From NCBI GenBank assembly GCA_035652435.1, contig DASRDU010000038.1, positions 62,001-126,000 of the forward strand: a DNA stretch of 64,000 nt, read 5' to 3'. Below are positions 30,122-40,261 of the stretch, one piece after another. The stretch comes from DASRDU01 sp035652435 (lineage in GTDB: Bacteria > Acidobacteriota > Blastocatellia > RBC074). The notes beneath the pieces were generated by a model. It saw only the letters and a list, made by a program, of their open reading frames with translations. It did not search any database and was not told the origin of the DNA. Both the position numbers and the translations under genes were made by a program. Within the stretch, counting starts at the first letter, position 1; every line of letters starts with the position of its first letter.

Positions 30122-31693
30122 ATGACGAGCCGTACTTCCGACCTGAACAATCAATCCGAGGCTGACCTGAGAGTCTCCGTGATCGTCACCCTGACTGACG
30201 AGCGTGGGCAGGGGAGGGAGTGCGTCAGGATGCTGACGCAGGGGCAGACCCTGGCCAGAGAAAAGTATGAAGTGATCGTCATCACCGACGGCTCGTACCC
30301 GCAACTCGCGCGGGAGGCTGAAAAAATGCTGGCCCCGCAGGACTCGCTCGTCCATTTTCCGTCGAGCAACGAGTTTTACCTTTACGAGATTGCGGCCCGA
30401 CGGGCCAGGGGACGAGTGCTTTTCTTCACCGAAGCCCACTGCGTGCCGGAGCCGGAATGCCTCGAAGCGATGGTGCGCTTCCTCGACATCAGCGGGTGCG
30501 ACGGGGCGCGGTGCCGCAGCGTCAGGATTGATGAGAACCTGAATTATCTGGCACAGATGGAAGATCGCGTCATTGAGGATTTCCGCTCCGCCAACCTTCA
30601 GAAAGATCACTGGCTCAAAGTGCTGATTCACGGCTTCGGGATTCACCGGGACGTCTACTTCCAGGAGGGCGGCTTTACCTCGGAATTCGGACAGTTCGCC
30701 GAATGGGAACTTGCCGCCAGATTACACAGCCGGGGCAGGCGCCTGGGATATGCGCCCGAAGTAGTCGTGCGGCACTGTTACGCGGGCGACCTGAAAATAC
30801 TCTTCAGTTTCATCCGCGATTTCACGCGCGGCGAAATGAAATGCCGGGCAACGCTCCCGAAGGAGTTCTGCGAAAAGTATTTCGGCCCTTTGCCGGAGTG
30901 GTTCGAGCATGGTTTTTACAATTCGGCTCTGACCCGGCGACTCTGTCTCTATCTGATTGAGCGATTTTCGTCGGCGCTTAAGGACGGGGATTACAAAGCC
31001 TCACTTGAATTGCTGAGGCTGTTGCGCCGCTTCGATGTGACTGCGCTCTGCGGACTGCGCTGGCACCTGCTGGCGGCGAGAAAGTCAATCATCCTGGCCC
31101 GCCTGAAAATGCGGCTCTGGCGATTTTCCGCCGAGCGCTGCTATCAGGCTTATCACAGGCACTGGGCCGCGATCATTCAATACTGCCGCCTTGAATTTCT
31201 GGCCGATCAGGCAGCCGCACTTCGGGGTGAAGTTCCTGCCACCTTCCAATACGACCTGACCCGGATCGCGGCAGATGACCTGACGGGGTTCTATCCACTC
31301 GAAACCTGGCAGGGGCATTCATTCCGCTGGTCGGAGCCGGCTGCGGTGGTCCGGGTTTCGCTGCCCGCCGGGGATTACGAAGTCAGGATCGAGATGCTGC
31401 CGGTGCGATCGGAAGCGCTGCCGCTGCACATTGAAGTCATCTTCGACGGTCACACCGTCTGCAAAACCACCCAGGACTCGCACCGGCCGGTCACCTTCCG
31501 ACTCACCGCCGACAAGTTCAAGCCGGAGACCGACCGGCATTATCTGGCGCTGCTGTGCAACGCCTTCAGGCCACTTCAGTTTGACTCAACCGATGAGCGC
31601 GCACTCGGTCTGCCGGTCACCGGCATCAGTTTTGGCTCAACAGCTCATCAGCCCCCCTGTCCCGCCACACAAGCCGAGGTTCAGGTACGCTGA
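30122..31693 (+). CDS. Family 2-like glycosyltransferase with C-terminal beta-rich extension
   Basis: 523 residues from ATG 30122; an upstream in-frame start at 30083 adds 13 residues. The GT-A domain (about 18-250) shows VSVIVTLTDERGQ, YEVIVITDGS, RGRVLFFTEAHCVPEP (the DxD-equivalent position reads T-E-A-H) and HGFGIHRDVYFQEGGFTSEFGQFAEWELAARL, where a Glu-Trp-Glu replaces the usual ED. A helical middle is followed by a C-terminal beta-sandwich-like segment (VRVSLPAGDYEVRIEMLPVRS). No transmembrane segments are evident. It probably transfers a sugar in surface-glycan synthesis; donor and acceptor are unknown. It is isolated from other polysaccharide genes. Confidence 0.8.
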   Translation: MTSRTSDLNNQSEADLRVSVIVTLTDERGQGRECVRMLTQGQTLAREKYEVIVITDGSYPQLAREAEKMLAPQDSLVHFPSSNEFYLYEIAARRARGRVLFFTEAHCVPEPECLEAMVRFLDISGCDGARCRSVRIDENLNYLAQMEDRVIEDFRSANLQKDHWLKVLIHGFGIHRDVYFQEGGFTSEFGQFAEWELAARLHSRGRRLGYAPEVVVRHCYAGDLKILFSFIRDFTRGEMKCRATLPKEFCEKYFGPLPEWFEHGFYNSALTRRLCLYLIERFSSALKDGDYKASLELLRLLRRFDVTALCGLRWHLLAARKSIILARLKMRLWRFSAERCYQAYHRHWAAIIQYCRLEFLADQAAALRGEVPATFQYDLTRIAADDLTGFYPLETWQGHSFRWSEPAAVVRVSLPAGDYEVRIEMLPVRSEALPLHIEVIFDGHTVCKTTQDSHRPVTFRLTADKFKPETDRHYLALLCNAFRPLQFDSTDERALGLPVTGISFGSTAHQPPCPATQAEVQVR

Positions 31694-32250
31694 AGTCGTA
31701 ATCACCCGTTCATCCGGCTCCCCGCGGTCTGCTGCAACCCCGGGGGGAAGACTCCGGGATGACGCGGGCCGGGAATTCCTGGTATCGGTATCACCGATGG
31801 ATATGGCTGGAATTATGTATTTTACAATTCGGCGGCAAAGATGACAGGATAGCCCGGCTCTGTGGAGGTTCCCCTCCCCGGACGGCTGAAAGTTTCCCTG
31901 CCGGTCACCGGCAGTCGCTTCCACGCTCACATCACTACAGACTTCCAGTCACAAACTGGAGGCTAGCTTTGCCTGGGTCAGGATCAACCGTCCGGCGCCG
32001 CATCGAGGCAGCCGCGGCGGTTGATCCTCGTCGCACGGCAACGGCCGGCCGCCCTGGCACAGATGTGCCGCAGCCTGATCTCCGATCAGCTCACCGATCA
32101 GTCAATCGCCGCCGTCCTTTGCCCGAAATCCAGCTACTACCGAAAGCGAACGGGGATTGCCGCGCTCGGACGGCAACCCGTTCACGCTCGCGAAACCGGC
32201 ACCGGATGCCATCAATGCCAACAATTCGGTTCACTGAAAGGAGACAGATC
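31694..32250. other. 557-nt non-coding leader region of receptor gene
   Basis: No convincing gene; the in-frame extension of the downstream ORF through here has no coding character. It contains two hairpins: TCCAGT/ACTGGA (31944-31949 with 31955-31960) and a longer one with perfect arms GGATCAACCG (31981-31990) and CGGTTGATCC (32018-32027). Both precede the receptor start by 220-310 nt, so they may be leader RNA structures or regulator sites. Confidence 0.45.
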
Positions 32251-35200
32251 ATGAGGTTGAGGAGAAAACAGAGAGGGGCAGTTTCGACGCGTCCCGTCGC
32301 GGGAGGAGAAAGACGGGCTGAGGGGATGAGACGAAAGCTCACCCGGTCGGTCACTGGTCTGGTGCTGTGCTGCCTGTTAGCGCTTTCCGGCGTGGCAGGC
32401 GCACAGGGTCTGGGCAGCATCGTCGGCACTGTCACTGATCCGACCGGGGCGGTCATTGCGGGCGCCAAAGTCACGGCGACCGAAGTTGGCACGGGCTTCG
32501 CGCGGACGACGACCACGGACGCCGAGGGGCGCTACGTGCTGGCCTCGCTCCGCCCGGCGCAATACGACCTGAGCGTCGAGGCGGCGGGCTTCCGCACGTT
32601 CAGTCAGAAAGGGGTGACGCTGCTCGCGGATCAGACCCTGACGCTGGGCATGGCGGTGCAGGTGGGCGCGCAGTCTGAAGTCATCAGTGTGACGACCGAA
32701 GCTGTTCAGGTAGACACCTCGACGCCGACACTGAAGCAGGTCATCGAAAGGGAGCGCGTCCAGGAGTTGCCCCTGAATGGCCGCAATGCGGCGACGCTCA
32801 CGCTGCTGGTGCCCGGCGCGGTCGCCGCCCCGAGCGGCGGCGCCGACCAGGGCACGACCAAGACTTTTCCGGGCGCGGTGACGATTGCGGCCAACGGCGC
32901 GCGGCAGAATATGGTCAGCTATTCGCTCGACGGCGGCAACTACGTGGACGAGTACACGAACGTCAACCAGCCCTTCCCGATGCCCGACGCGCTTCAGGAA
33001 TTCAGCGTGCAGACGAGCAACTACAGCGCGGAATACGGGCAGAACGCCGGGGCCGTGGTGAACGTCGTGACGAGGTCCGGGACCAACAATTTTCATGGCG
33101 ACGCATTCGAGTTCGTGCGCAATGAGGTTTTCAACGCGCGACAGTGGCAGGCGGCCAAACGGGATCAGCTCAAGCGTAACCAGTTCGGCGGCGTCTTCGG
33201 CGGCCCGATCATTCACGACCGCACCTTCTTCTTCGCCTCATTCCAGGCCACCCGCTTTCGCAACGTCGGCGGGGCCAGAACGATTACTGTGCCCAGTGCG
33301 GCGCTGAGGGCGACGGCCACTGACCCGGCGGTGATCAACCTGCTCAAGGGCATCCCGGTCGGCGACGCCAACAACCAGGTCAGTTTCGCGAGGCCCGACC
33401 GGCAGAATTTCAACGAAGTCCTCGGCAAGGTGGATCACTCTTTCAGCCAGAAGGACAAGGTCTCGGGCCGCTACTTCTACAACCGCTTTTCGAGGAACGC
33501 GGTCTTTGATCCGGCGAATTTCCTGACCTATTCCGACGGCTCAACCATCGTCTCGCAAAACACCCTCATCACATACACGCATGTCTTCAGCTCGAACCTG
33601 CTCAATTCCTTCCGGTTCAGCTACGCCAATGAAAAGGCCACGCGCGGCCCCGCGGCCGACGCCATCAGCGTCAACGATCTGGGCGTCGCGCTGCCGTTCC
33701 AGGCAGCGCCGAAGGCCATCCAGCAGATCAGGATCAACGGGGCGTTCAGTTTCGGAGACAATCCCAACGCCACGTTCTTCCGCGACAACTTCACCTGGGG
33801 CGATGACGTGAACTGGGTGCTTGGGAAGCACGACCTGCGCTTCGGGGGCGTGATCGAGCGCAGCCGGGTGGATCTTGATAACAAGTTCTTTCAACCTGCC
33901 GAGTTCAGCTTCCCTTCGCTTACGGCCTTCCTGGCCGGCCAGCTCGGTGACTACAGCGGCAACCTGGCCTTCCGTCAGGGCGCCGGAGAATTCAAACTCA
34001 ATCGAAACTATTTCATCGGGTTCTATGTCCAGGACAATTTCCGCGTCAGCCGCCGCCTGACTGTGAACTTAGGATTGCGCTATGAGCCTTTCCTGCCGTG
34101 GCACGAACTCAAAGGGCGTGTGCAGCAGTTCCGGCTCCCGGACTTTCTGTCCGGCATCCACTCGAAACAATTCCCCAACGCGCCGGCCGGAGTATTTTTC
34201 CCCGGCGATGTGGGCGTGCCTGAAGACGGCGTCGGCGCCAGCCTGAACAACCTTGCCCCCCGCATCGGTTTTGCTTACGACGTGTTCGGTGACGGCAGGA
34301 CCAGCGTGCGCGGCGGGTTCGGGATCTTCTACGACACCCGCCTGACGGGCATCATCAATAACCGGTTCGTGGACCAGACTCCGTTCAGCCCGCAGTTCAT
34401 CCTGAGTACACAGACCGGCGCGGTCAGGCCCGGCTCCTTCAGTGATCCGCTGTGTACCAAAGCCGCGACGCAGACGGCCTTCGGCTGCACGTCGCAGAGC
34501 GGCGTCTATCCGTTCCCGGCGACATTCCCGCCGCCGGCGAACACTCCGTTCACCCTCAATCAGCTCATCCTGAGCTGGGACCCCGTCAACAAATATCAGG
34601 TCCCGACGGTCTACAACTGGAACCTGTCGGTCGAGCGCCAGTTGCCGTACAGCGTGCTGGCGCGCGCCGCGTATGTCGGCTCTCACAGCAGCCACCTGAC
34701 CGAGACGATAAATCTGAACCCGTCGCCCGTCGGTGGCGGCAATCGCAGACTCAACACCATCGCCGGCGCCCCGCTGTTCAGCGACATCCAGCAGGATCTG
34801 CAGGACATCAATTCGAGCTATCACTCACTCCAGCTGTCCGCCGAAAAACGCATGGCCGCCGGGCTGACGATCCTCGGCAGCTACACCTGGTCGAAGAGCA
34901 TTGACGATCTGCCGCCGGGCGCGGGCGTCACGGGCTTCGACACTTACTCGGCGCGGCCCTGGGATGACCCGCTGCGGCACCAGTTCGACCGTGGGCCGTC
35001 GGAATTCGATCACACGCACCGCTTCGTGGCGTCTTACGTCTGGCAGCTTCCCAAACTCGGCGGCGCAAACGGGCTGGTGCGCGGGGTGCTGGGTGACTGG
35101 CAACTGAGCGGGCTGGTTTCGGCGCAGACGGGCCGCCCGATTACGATCCTGTCGGGCGTGAATAATTCCGGCACAGGAATCGGGCAGGACAGAGCCAACA

Positions 35201-35562
35201 TCGTCGCCAACGCGTACGGCTCCGGGGCCTGCGCCGGCAGCACGAAAGCCTGCAAGGACTGGATTGCTCCGACTTCGTTTGTGAACAACCCGGCCGGCAC
35301 GTTCGGCAACGTCGGCAAGGGGAGTTTGCGTTTCCCGGGCGCTTTCACCTGGGATATGGCGTTCACCAAAAACTTCTCGTTCACCGAGCGCTACAAACTC
35401 CAGTTCCGCGCCGAGTTTTTCAACATCTTCAACCGCGTGAACTTTGACGAGAGCATCGCCACCGGCAACTTTGCGAAGCTCAGCTCGAAGGGGAACTTCG
35501 GTGCCCTCAACCAGGCCGGCGACCCTCGCATCGGCCAGTTGGCGCTCAAGCTCTTCTTCTAA
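32251..35562 (+). CDS. Oar-like TonB-dependent outer-membrane receptor (3)
   Basis: 1103 residues from ATG 32251, fixed by AAAGGAGACAGATC immediately upstream; the open frame to 31759 is non-coding. A basic N-region (about 1-30) leads into a signal peptide (TGLVLCCLLALSGVAGAQ), then a carboxypeptidase-regulatory-like domain (SIVGTVTDPTGAVIAGAKV), plug motifs LPLNGRNAATL and YSAEYGQNAGAVVNVVTRSG, and a barrel with HGDAFEFVRNEVFNAR, ending QLALKLFF. Same architecture as the two receptors at 5.7-13.8 kb but in opposite orientation and with no linked glycosidase. Ligand unknown. A strong terminator follows at 35590. Confidence 0.9.
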   Translation: MRLRRKQRGAVSTRPVAGGERRAEGMRRKLTRSVTGLVLCCLLALSGVAGAQGLGSIVGTVTDPTGAVIAGAKVTATEVGTGFARTTTTDAEGRYVLASLRPAQYDLSVEAAGFRTFSQKGVTLLADQTLTLGMAVQVGAQSEVISVTTEAVQVDTSTPTLKQVIERERVQELPLNGRNAATLTLLVPGAVAAPSGGADQGTTKTFPGAVTIAANGARQNMVSYSLDGGNYVDEYTNVNQPFPMPDALQEFSVQTSNYSAEYGQNAGAVVNVVTRSGTNNFHGDAFEFVRNEVFNARQWQAAKRDQLKRNQFGGVFGGPIIHDRTFFFASFQATRFRNVGGARTITVPSAALRATATDPAVINLLKGIPVGDANNQVSFARPDRQNFNEVLGKVDHSFSQKDKVSGRYFYNRFSRNAVFDPANFLTYSDGSTIVSQNTLITYTHVFSSNLLNSFRFSYANEKATRGPAADAISVNDLGVALPFQAAPKAIQQIRINGAFSFGDNPNATFFRDNFTWGDDVNWVLGKHDLRFGGVIERSRVDLDNKFFQPAEFSFPSLTAFLAGQLGDYSGNLAFRQGAGEFKLNRNYFIGFYVQDNFRVSRRLTVNLGLRYEPFLPWHELKGRVQQFRLPDFLSGIHSKQFPNAPAGVFFPGDVGVPEDGVGASLNNLAPRIGFAYDVFGDGRTSVRGGFGIFYDTRLTGIINNRFVDQTPFSPQFILSTQTGAVRPGSFSDPLCTKAATQTAFGCTSQSGVYPFPATFPPPANTPFTLNQLILSWDPVNKYQVPTVYNWNLSVERQLPYSVLARAAYVGSHSSHLTETINLNPSPVGGGNRRLNTIAGAPLFSDIQQDLQDINSSYHSLQLSAEKRMAAGLTILGSYTWSKSIDDLPPGAGVTGFDTYSARPWDDPLRHQFDRGPSEFDHTHRFVASYVWQLPKLGGANGLVRGVLGDWQLSGLVSAQTGRPITILSGVNNSGTGIGQDRANIVANAYGSGACAGSTKACKDWIAPTSFVNNPAGTFGNVGKGSLRFPGAFTWDMAFTKNFSFTERYKLQFRAEFFNIFNRVNFDESIATGNFAKLSSKGNFGALNQAGDPRIGQLALKLFF

Positions 35563-35589
35563 CCTCTGCCGAAAAAGCAGCGCACAGCA

Positions 35590-35623
35590 TTCGGGGCGCC
35601 TTCCGCAATGAAGGCGCCCCGAA
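35590..35623 (+). terminator. Intrinsic terminator after receptor 3
   Basis: Perfect 14-bp GC-rich stem TTCGGGGCGCCTTC (35590-35603) with GAAGGCGCCCCGAA (35610-35623), loop CGCAAT, followed by TTTGTAT. It lies 28 nt after the receptor stop codon. It may also act on the minus-strand transcript coming from 36470. Confidence 0.85.
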
Positions 35624-35700
35624 TTTGTATTGCCACAGCGCGACACTTTATTTTGATCAGAGCGCGGCAGAGAAATTTCTCAACCGATACCAGCCCACTT

Positions 35701-35814
35701 GCAGATGTGTCAGTAGCCCGGGCCGTCGTGGGAGGGCTGGCTCACACAGCCAAGCCCTCCCACGACGGCCCGGGCTACTGACACATCTGCTGATCGTGAC
35801 TTTTGCAAGAGGTC
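35701..35814 (-). repeat. Long palindromic dispersed repeat, copy 1
   Basis: A perfect 38-bp inverted repeat (35701-35738 with 35753-35790; arms start GCAGATGTGTCAGTAGCCCG) encloses a short loop that extends the stem by 4 bp past one bulged A. The adjoining 24 bases (to 35814, minus-strand GACCTCTTGCAAAAGTCACG) are shared with copy 2 at 38225-38332, so the repeat unit is larger than the hairpin. It ends two bases from the stop codon of the methyltransferase gene and may also serve as its terminator. Confidence 0.85.
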
Positions 35815-35816
35815 TG

Positions 35817-36470
35817 CTATCTCGGGAACCCCTGCTTCGGCTTTCTCGCAAAAACATATCCCCGCCGGCTCGGGTGTTCGACATTCTCGTAAGGCTCCCT
35901 TTCAATAACCTCCTCGATCCCGAAGCTGGCCTCTTTCAAATACCCTGCCATTTCATCCGTACCGAAGAAGATGAAATCGGCTGACACCTTCTCGCCCCAC
36001 CACTCATCGAGATGGATCACTTCCTCGCCGAGATGGAAGGCGAGCAGGAGTAATCCGCCCGGTCGCAGGACGCGCTTCAACTCCCGCAGGGCGTCCGTTA
36101 CTTCCTCGCGCGGGATGTGGATGATCGAGTAAAAGGCGGCGATTCCGGCCAGGGAATCGTCCTCGAAATCGAGCGAGAGCATGTTGCCCTGCCTGAATTC
36201 CATCTCCGGATTCAATTGCCGGGCCTGCTCAATCATCCCCGGGGAGAGGTCAATGCCGATCACATTCGCGCCCCGGCCGTGCAGATAACGGGTGACGTGC
36301 CCCGGCCCGCACCCCAGATCGCATGCCGGACCCTGAACATCTTTGGCAAACCGATCCAGCAGCGCGCGATCCAGCGGCTTATGCTCCAGTTCATTGAAGA
36401 TCCGCTCGACGTACTGCCCGGCGACACGGTCATAGGTCGCCTGCAGGTCAGTTGTTTTCTGTTGATCCAT
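35817..36470 (-). CDS. Class I SAM-dependent methyltransferase
   Basis: 217 residues, cytoplasmic. Rossmann-type methyltransferase: motif I CDLGCGPGHVTRYL (about 50-63), an acidic residue after VIGIDLSPGMIEQAR, motif II/III region FRQGNMLSLDFEDDSLAGI, and LRPGGLLLLAFHLGEE (motif V region). The pattern fits the UbiE/MenG-like methyltransf_11/25 group that methylates small molecules. No substrate-specific features are visible. The gene ends against the long palindromic repeat and is transcribed convergently to the receptor gene. The start at 36470 gives MDQQKTTDLQATYDRVAGQY, where YDRVAGQY is the usual entry motif of this group. Confidence 0.86.
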   Translation of the reverse strand: MDQQKTTDLQATYDRVAGQYVERIFNELEHKPLDRALLDRFAKDVQGPACDLGCGPGHVTRYLHGRGANVIGIDLSPGMIEQARQLNPEMEFRQGNMLSLDFEDDSLAGIAAFYSIIHIPREEVTDALRELKRVLRPGGLLLLAFHLGEEVIHLDEWWGEKVSADFIFFGTDEMAGYLKEASFGIEEVIEREPYENVEHPSRRGYVFARKPKQGFPR

Positions 36471-36588
36471 CTATTTTCGTCTTCGTTCGTCCAAATCTTT
36501 TCCAGCGGCGTCTGTCTGAAGTACCATCCTAATTGATCCTCTGGCTTGCTGTCAGCCTGTCTTCATCAGAAAGGAAAACGAGAATTGA

Positions 36589-37824
36589 ATGACTGAGAAC
36601 ACGAATCATTCGCGCGTCGCTTCGACTGAACAAATCCGCTCGCACTTCCCCGCCCTCGACCGTCTTCACAACGGCCACCGGGTGGCCTACTTCGACGGCC
36701 CCGGCGGGACTCAGGTTCCGCGCCCGGTCGTCGAGGCGATGAATGATTACCTTTATCACCACAACGCCAACACGCACTGGGCCTACCCGACGAGCGCCGA
36801 GACCGATGAAATCATCGAACGCTCGCGGCAGGCGCTGGCCGACTTTCTCAACGCGTCGCCCGAAGAGATCGCCTTCGGCCAGAACATGACTTCGCTCACG
36901 TTCCATCTGGCGCGGGCGCTCGGCAGGCAGTTCCGCGCCGGCGACGAGATCATCGTCACGGAGCTTGATCACCACGCGAACGTGGATTCGTGGCGGGCGC
37001 TCGAACCGGAGCGCGGCGTGACGATCCGCGTCGTGCCGCTGGACATCGAGACCGGGCAGATTGATCTGCGGGACCTTGCGAATCTGCTGAATGAAAAGAC
37101 GCGGCTCGTGGCAATTGGCGCGGCCTCGAACGCGCTCGGTACGATCAACGACATCGGCGCCGCCGCGCGGATGGCGCGTGAGGCCGGGGCGCTCAGTTTC
37201 GTTGACGCCGTCCATTACGCGCCGCACGCGCTGGCTGACGTCCGCGAGATCGGCTGTGATTTCCTGGCCTGCTCGGCCTATAAATTCTACGGCCCGCATG
37301 TCGGCCTGCTGTATGGGCGCGCCGAACTGCTGCGGGCAATCGAATTCCCGAAGCTGCGCCCCGCGCCGGACAACGCGCCCGAGCGGGTCGAGACGGGAAC
37401 GCAAAACCACGAAGGTATAGCGGGCGCCGCCGCCGCGGTTGATTTCCTGGCGTCGCTGGCCGAAGGCGGCACGAGGCGCGAGCGGCTGGCCGCGGCCTTC
37501 GGCGAGTTGCACGCGCGCGGCAGTCAGTTGCTCAAGCGGATGTGGGAAGGCCTGTCTGCGATTGACGGCGTCAGGATTTACGGCCCGCCGCCCGACGCGC
37601 CGCGCACGCCGACGGTTTCCTTTACCGTCAAGGGTCACAACTCAACCGAAGTCGCTGAGGCTCTGGCCGCGCGCGGGGTCTTCGCATCGAACGGCGATTT
37701 TTATGCGGCGACTGTGACTGAAAGGATGGGCGTCGCGGACGAAGGCTTCCTGCGCGCCGGGTGCGCCTGCTACACGACAATGGAGGAGGTCGAAAGATTG
37801 ATTGAGGGCGTGCGCGAGTTGTGA
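36589..37824 (+). CDS. Cysteine desulfurase-like aminotransferase class V protein
   Basis: 411 residues. Class V PLP fold: VAYFDGPGGTQVPRPVVEAM, HANVDSWRAL, SFVDAVHYAPH, and the Schiff-base lysine in SAYKFYGPHVG (about 225). VETGTQNHEG and RAGCACYTTMEEV close the domain. It resembles the 'cysteine desulfurase-like' subgroup rather than IscS or SufS: the usual active-site-loop Cys (RSGHHC-type) is not evident, so desulfurase activity is doubtful. It could be a lyase or aminotransferase for another amino acid; selenocysteine lyases belong to the same superfamily, but nothing here proves that role. No Fe-S assembly genes are nearby. Confidence 0.83.
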   Translation: MTENTNHSRVASTEQIRSHFPALDRLHNGHRVAYFDGPGGTQVPRPVVEAMNDYLYHHNANTHWAYPTSAETDEIIERSRQALADFLNASPEEIAFGQNMTSLTFHLARALGRQFRAGDEIIVTELDHHANVDSWRALEPERGVTIRVVPLDIETGQIDLRDLANLLNEKTRLVAIGAASNALGTINDIGAAARMAREAGALSFVDAVHYAPHALADVREIGCDFLACSAYKFYGPHVGLLYGRAELLRAIEFPKLRPAPDNAPERVETGTQNHEGIAGAAAAVDFLASLAEGGTRRERLAAAFGELHARGSQLLKRMWEGLSAIDGVRIYGPPPDAPRTPTVSFTVKGHNSTEVAEALAARGVFASNGDFYAATVTERMGVADEGFLRAGCACYTTMEEVERLIEGVREL

Positions 37825-37842
37825 CTGGTTCGGAGTACCGAA

Positions 37843-38109
37843 TCAGCCGAAGAGCGGCTGGCCCTGATAAGCCACACGCCAGCCGCGTTCGAGGCTGGTT
37901 TCAATCGCCTGTTTGTACTGGGTCAGGGCTTCGCGCCGTTCGCCGAAGGGTTTGACCAGCGGCTGCTCTTCGCGCGGGTCGAGTTTGGCGACGGCGTTGA
38001 CCGAAGTCGTTTTGCCATGCTCGTCAGTGACCGTCCCGCTGATGATCGAGAGCAATGAATACAGCTCGCCTTTGTTGAGGATCGTGACCACTTTTTCCGG
38101 ATTCGCCAT
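37843..38109 (-). CDS. Conserved-looking small protein, function unknown
   Basis: 88 residues from ATG 38109 (AGGAATT just upstream); a start at 38130 would add seven. The sequence MANPEKVVTILNKGELYSLL continues with DEHGKTTSVNAVAKLDPRE and ends in an amphipathic helix (RREALTQYKQAIETSLERG) and WRVAYQGQPLFG. It is soluble with no cysteines or signal peptide. No family recognised. It lies convergent to the PLP enzyme gene (18 nt between stops), and balanced composition and a good ribosome site suggest a real gene. Confidence 0.6.
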   Translation of the reverse strand: MANPEKVVTILNKGELYSLLSIISGTVTDEHGKTTSVNAVAKLDPREEQPLVKPFGERREALTQYKQAIETSLERGWRVAYQGQPLFG

Positions 38110-38224
38110 AATTCCTGCCATGCGTGTCATTAAAGAAGCTGACCGATCCTAACACGCCTCCTCTGCGCTGCCAACCACATAATCAAGGCGCCTGATTCGG
38201 CAGGGTAACGGTTCAGAAAGAAAA

Positions 38225-38332
38225 GACCTCTGGCAAAAGTCACAATCAGCAGGCGTGTCAGAAGCCCGGCCGTCACGCGAGGGCCTGGCGGTGTGAGTTC
38301 AAGCCCTCGCGTGAGGGTCGGGCTTCTGACAC
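38225..38332 (+). repeat. Long palindromic dispersed repeat, copy 2
   Basis: Arms 38255-38284 (GTGTCAGAAGCCCGGCCGTC start) and 38303-38332 pair over 28 of 30 positions around an 18-nt loop. The left flank from 38225 (GACCTCTGGCAAAAGTCACA) matches copy 1 at 35701-35814 in reverse orientation with only a few differences. Arms differ between copies but keep pairing, the hallmark of selection for, or amplification of, a folded structure. It sits between an orphan small gene and a convergent esterase gene. Confidence 0.8.
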
Positions 38333-38423
38333 TTCGGCAAGAGATCCAATGCTGAAGCGCCGTCCTCATAAAAAAAGCGGCGACCACACAGGCAGCCGCC
38401 GCTTTCGAGGCTCCTGTCAGTGC

Positions 38424-39479
<1,056 letters not shown>

Positions 39480-39654
39480 TCAGAATCTCCTCTGGCTGAA
39501 AGATGCCCTGGCTGCCCGCTGAATAATGCGCGCGCCCCGAATGCGCCTGTGGCGTCTGCACAGTAGTCAACACGGGGGTTCGGTTGCAGTTTTAGCGGGT
39601 CGATATGTTAATGGTACGGCGCGACGTGGTCAGGCCTCATTCGCGTTCGTGAGT

Positions 39655-40227
39655 TCACCCGCCATAGTCCTTACACATAATTCTGGCTTTCTCCAGGAAT
39701 CTCGGCATTCGATTTCCCTTCCACTCTTCATAATGAACTGGATACTCGTCGCCAGGCCATTTGTACCTGCCCTTTCGGAAACGATACGTCGAGAGGATTC
39801 CATCCGAGGCGCTCATATGTGTGCAGGTAATTATAGTTGGCCATCCCTTTGAACTCTGGTAACTGTAGATGTATTGCCCGGATATCTCTCCGAGGCATTT
39901 GACCGGATTGACCGTATATAGCCGCCAGGAACAATTTCCTGTCCCCCCACAAACCAAAGGGACGAAGTATACCGTACTGCCCTTGCTGATGAGCCTGAGT
40001 GTATATGCTCTGTCTCCCCAGCTACCCGAACGTCCCCGATCATCGGGCGGAATAGCTTTATAAACAACCCGCTGTAAGGATCGTTTCGGGAACAGTTTTG
40101 TTTGCGAGCAGTTCCAATCAAAGGTTTGGAGTTTCTTTCCTCTCATCTCAGGCCATCGGAGATTCTGCGCATTGCCCGACAATTGCAGCATCAGGAAAAG
40201 GAAAAGTATGAATAGCAATCTACGCAT
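39655..40227 (-). CDS. Secreted cysteine-rich protein of unknown function
   Basis: 190 residues from ATG 40227, selected because it begins directly with a strong signal peptide (MRRLLFILFLFLMLQLSGNAQ) and avoids overlapping the neighbouring aminotransferase gene (the longest ORF starts at 40284). The mature protein has six cysteines (NCSQ, VCGGTGNCSW, KCLGE, TCTHM, MCKDY), probably forming three disulfides, and many aromatic residues (YIYSYQSSKGWP, YRFRKGRYKW). It is distinctly AT-richer than the flanking genes, hinting at transfer. No family recognised. Confidence 0.65.
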   Translation of the reverse strand: MRRLLFILFLFLMLQLSGNAQNLRWPEMRGKKLQTFDWNCSQTKLFPKRSLQRVVYKAIPPDDRGRSGSWGDRAYTLRLISKGSTVYFVPLVCGGTGNCSWRLYTVNPVKCLGEISGQYIYSYQSSKGWPTIITCTHMSASDGILSTYRFRKGRYKWPGDEYPVHYEEWKGNRMPRFLEKARIMCKDYGG

Positions 40228-40261
40228 TATTACTTGCCTTGCAGAGGTCTGACACACAGAT

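Noticed and set aside
31759..32250. N-terminal extension of receptor 3 to give 1267 residues
   Set aside because: The extension is Arg/Pro/His-rich with no signal peptide, while AAAGGAGACAGATC directly precedes ATG 32251 and a normal export signal follows.
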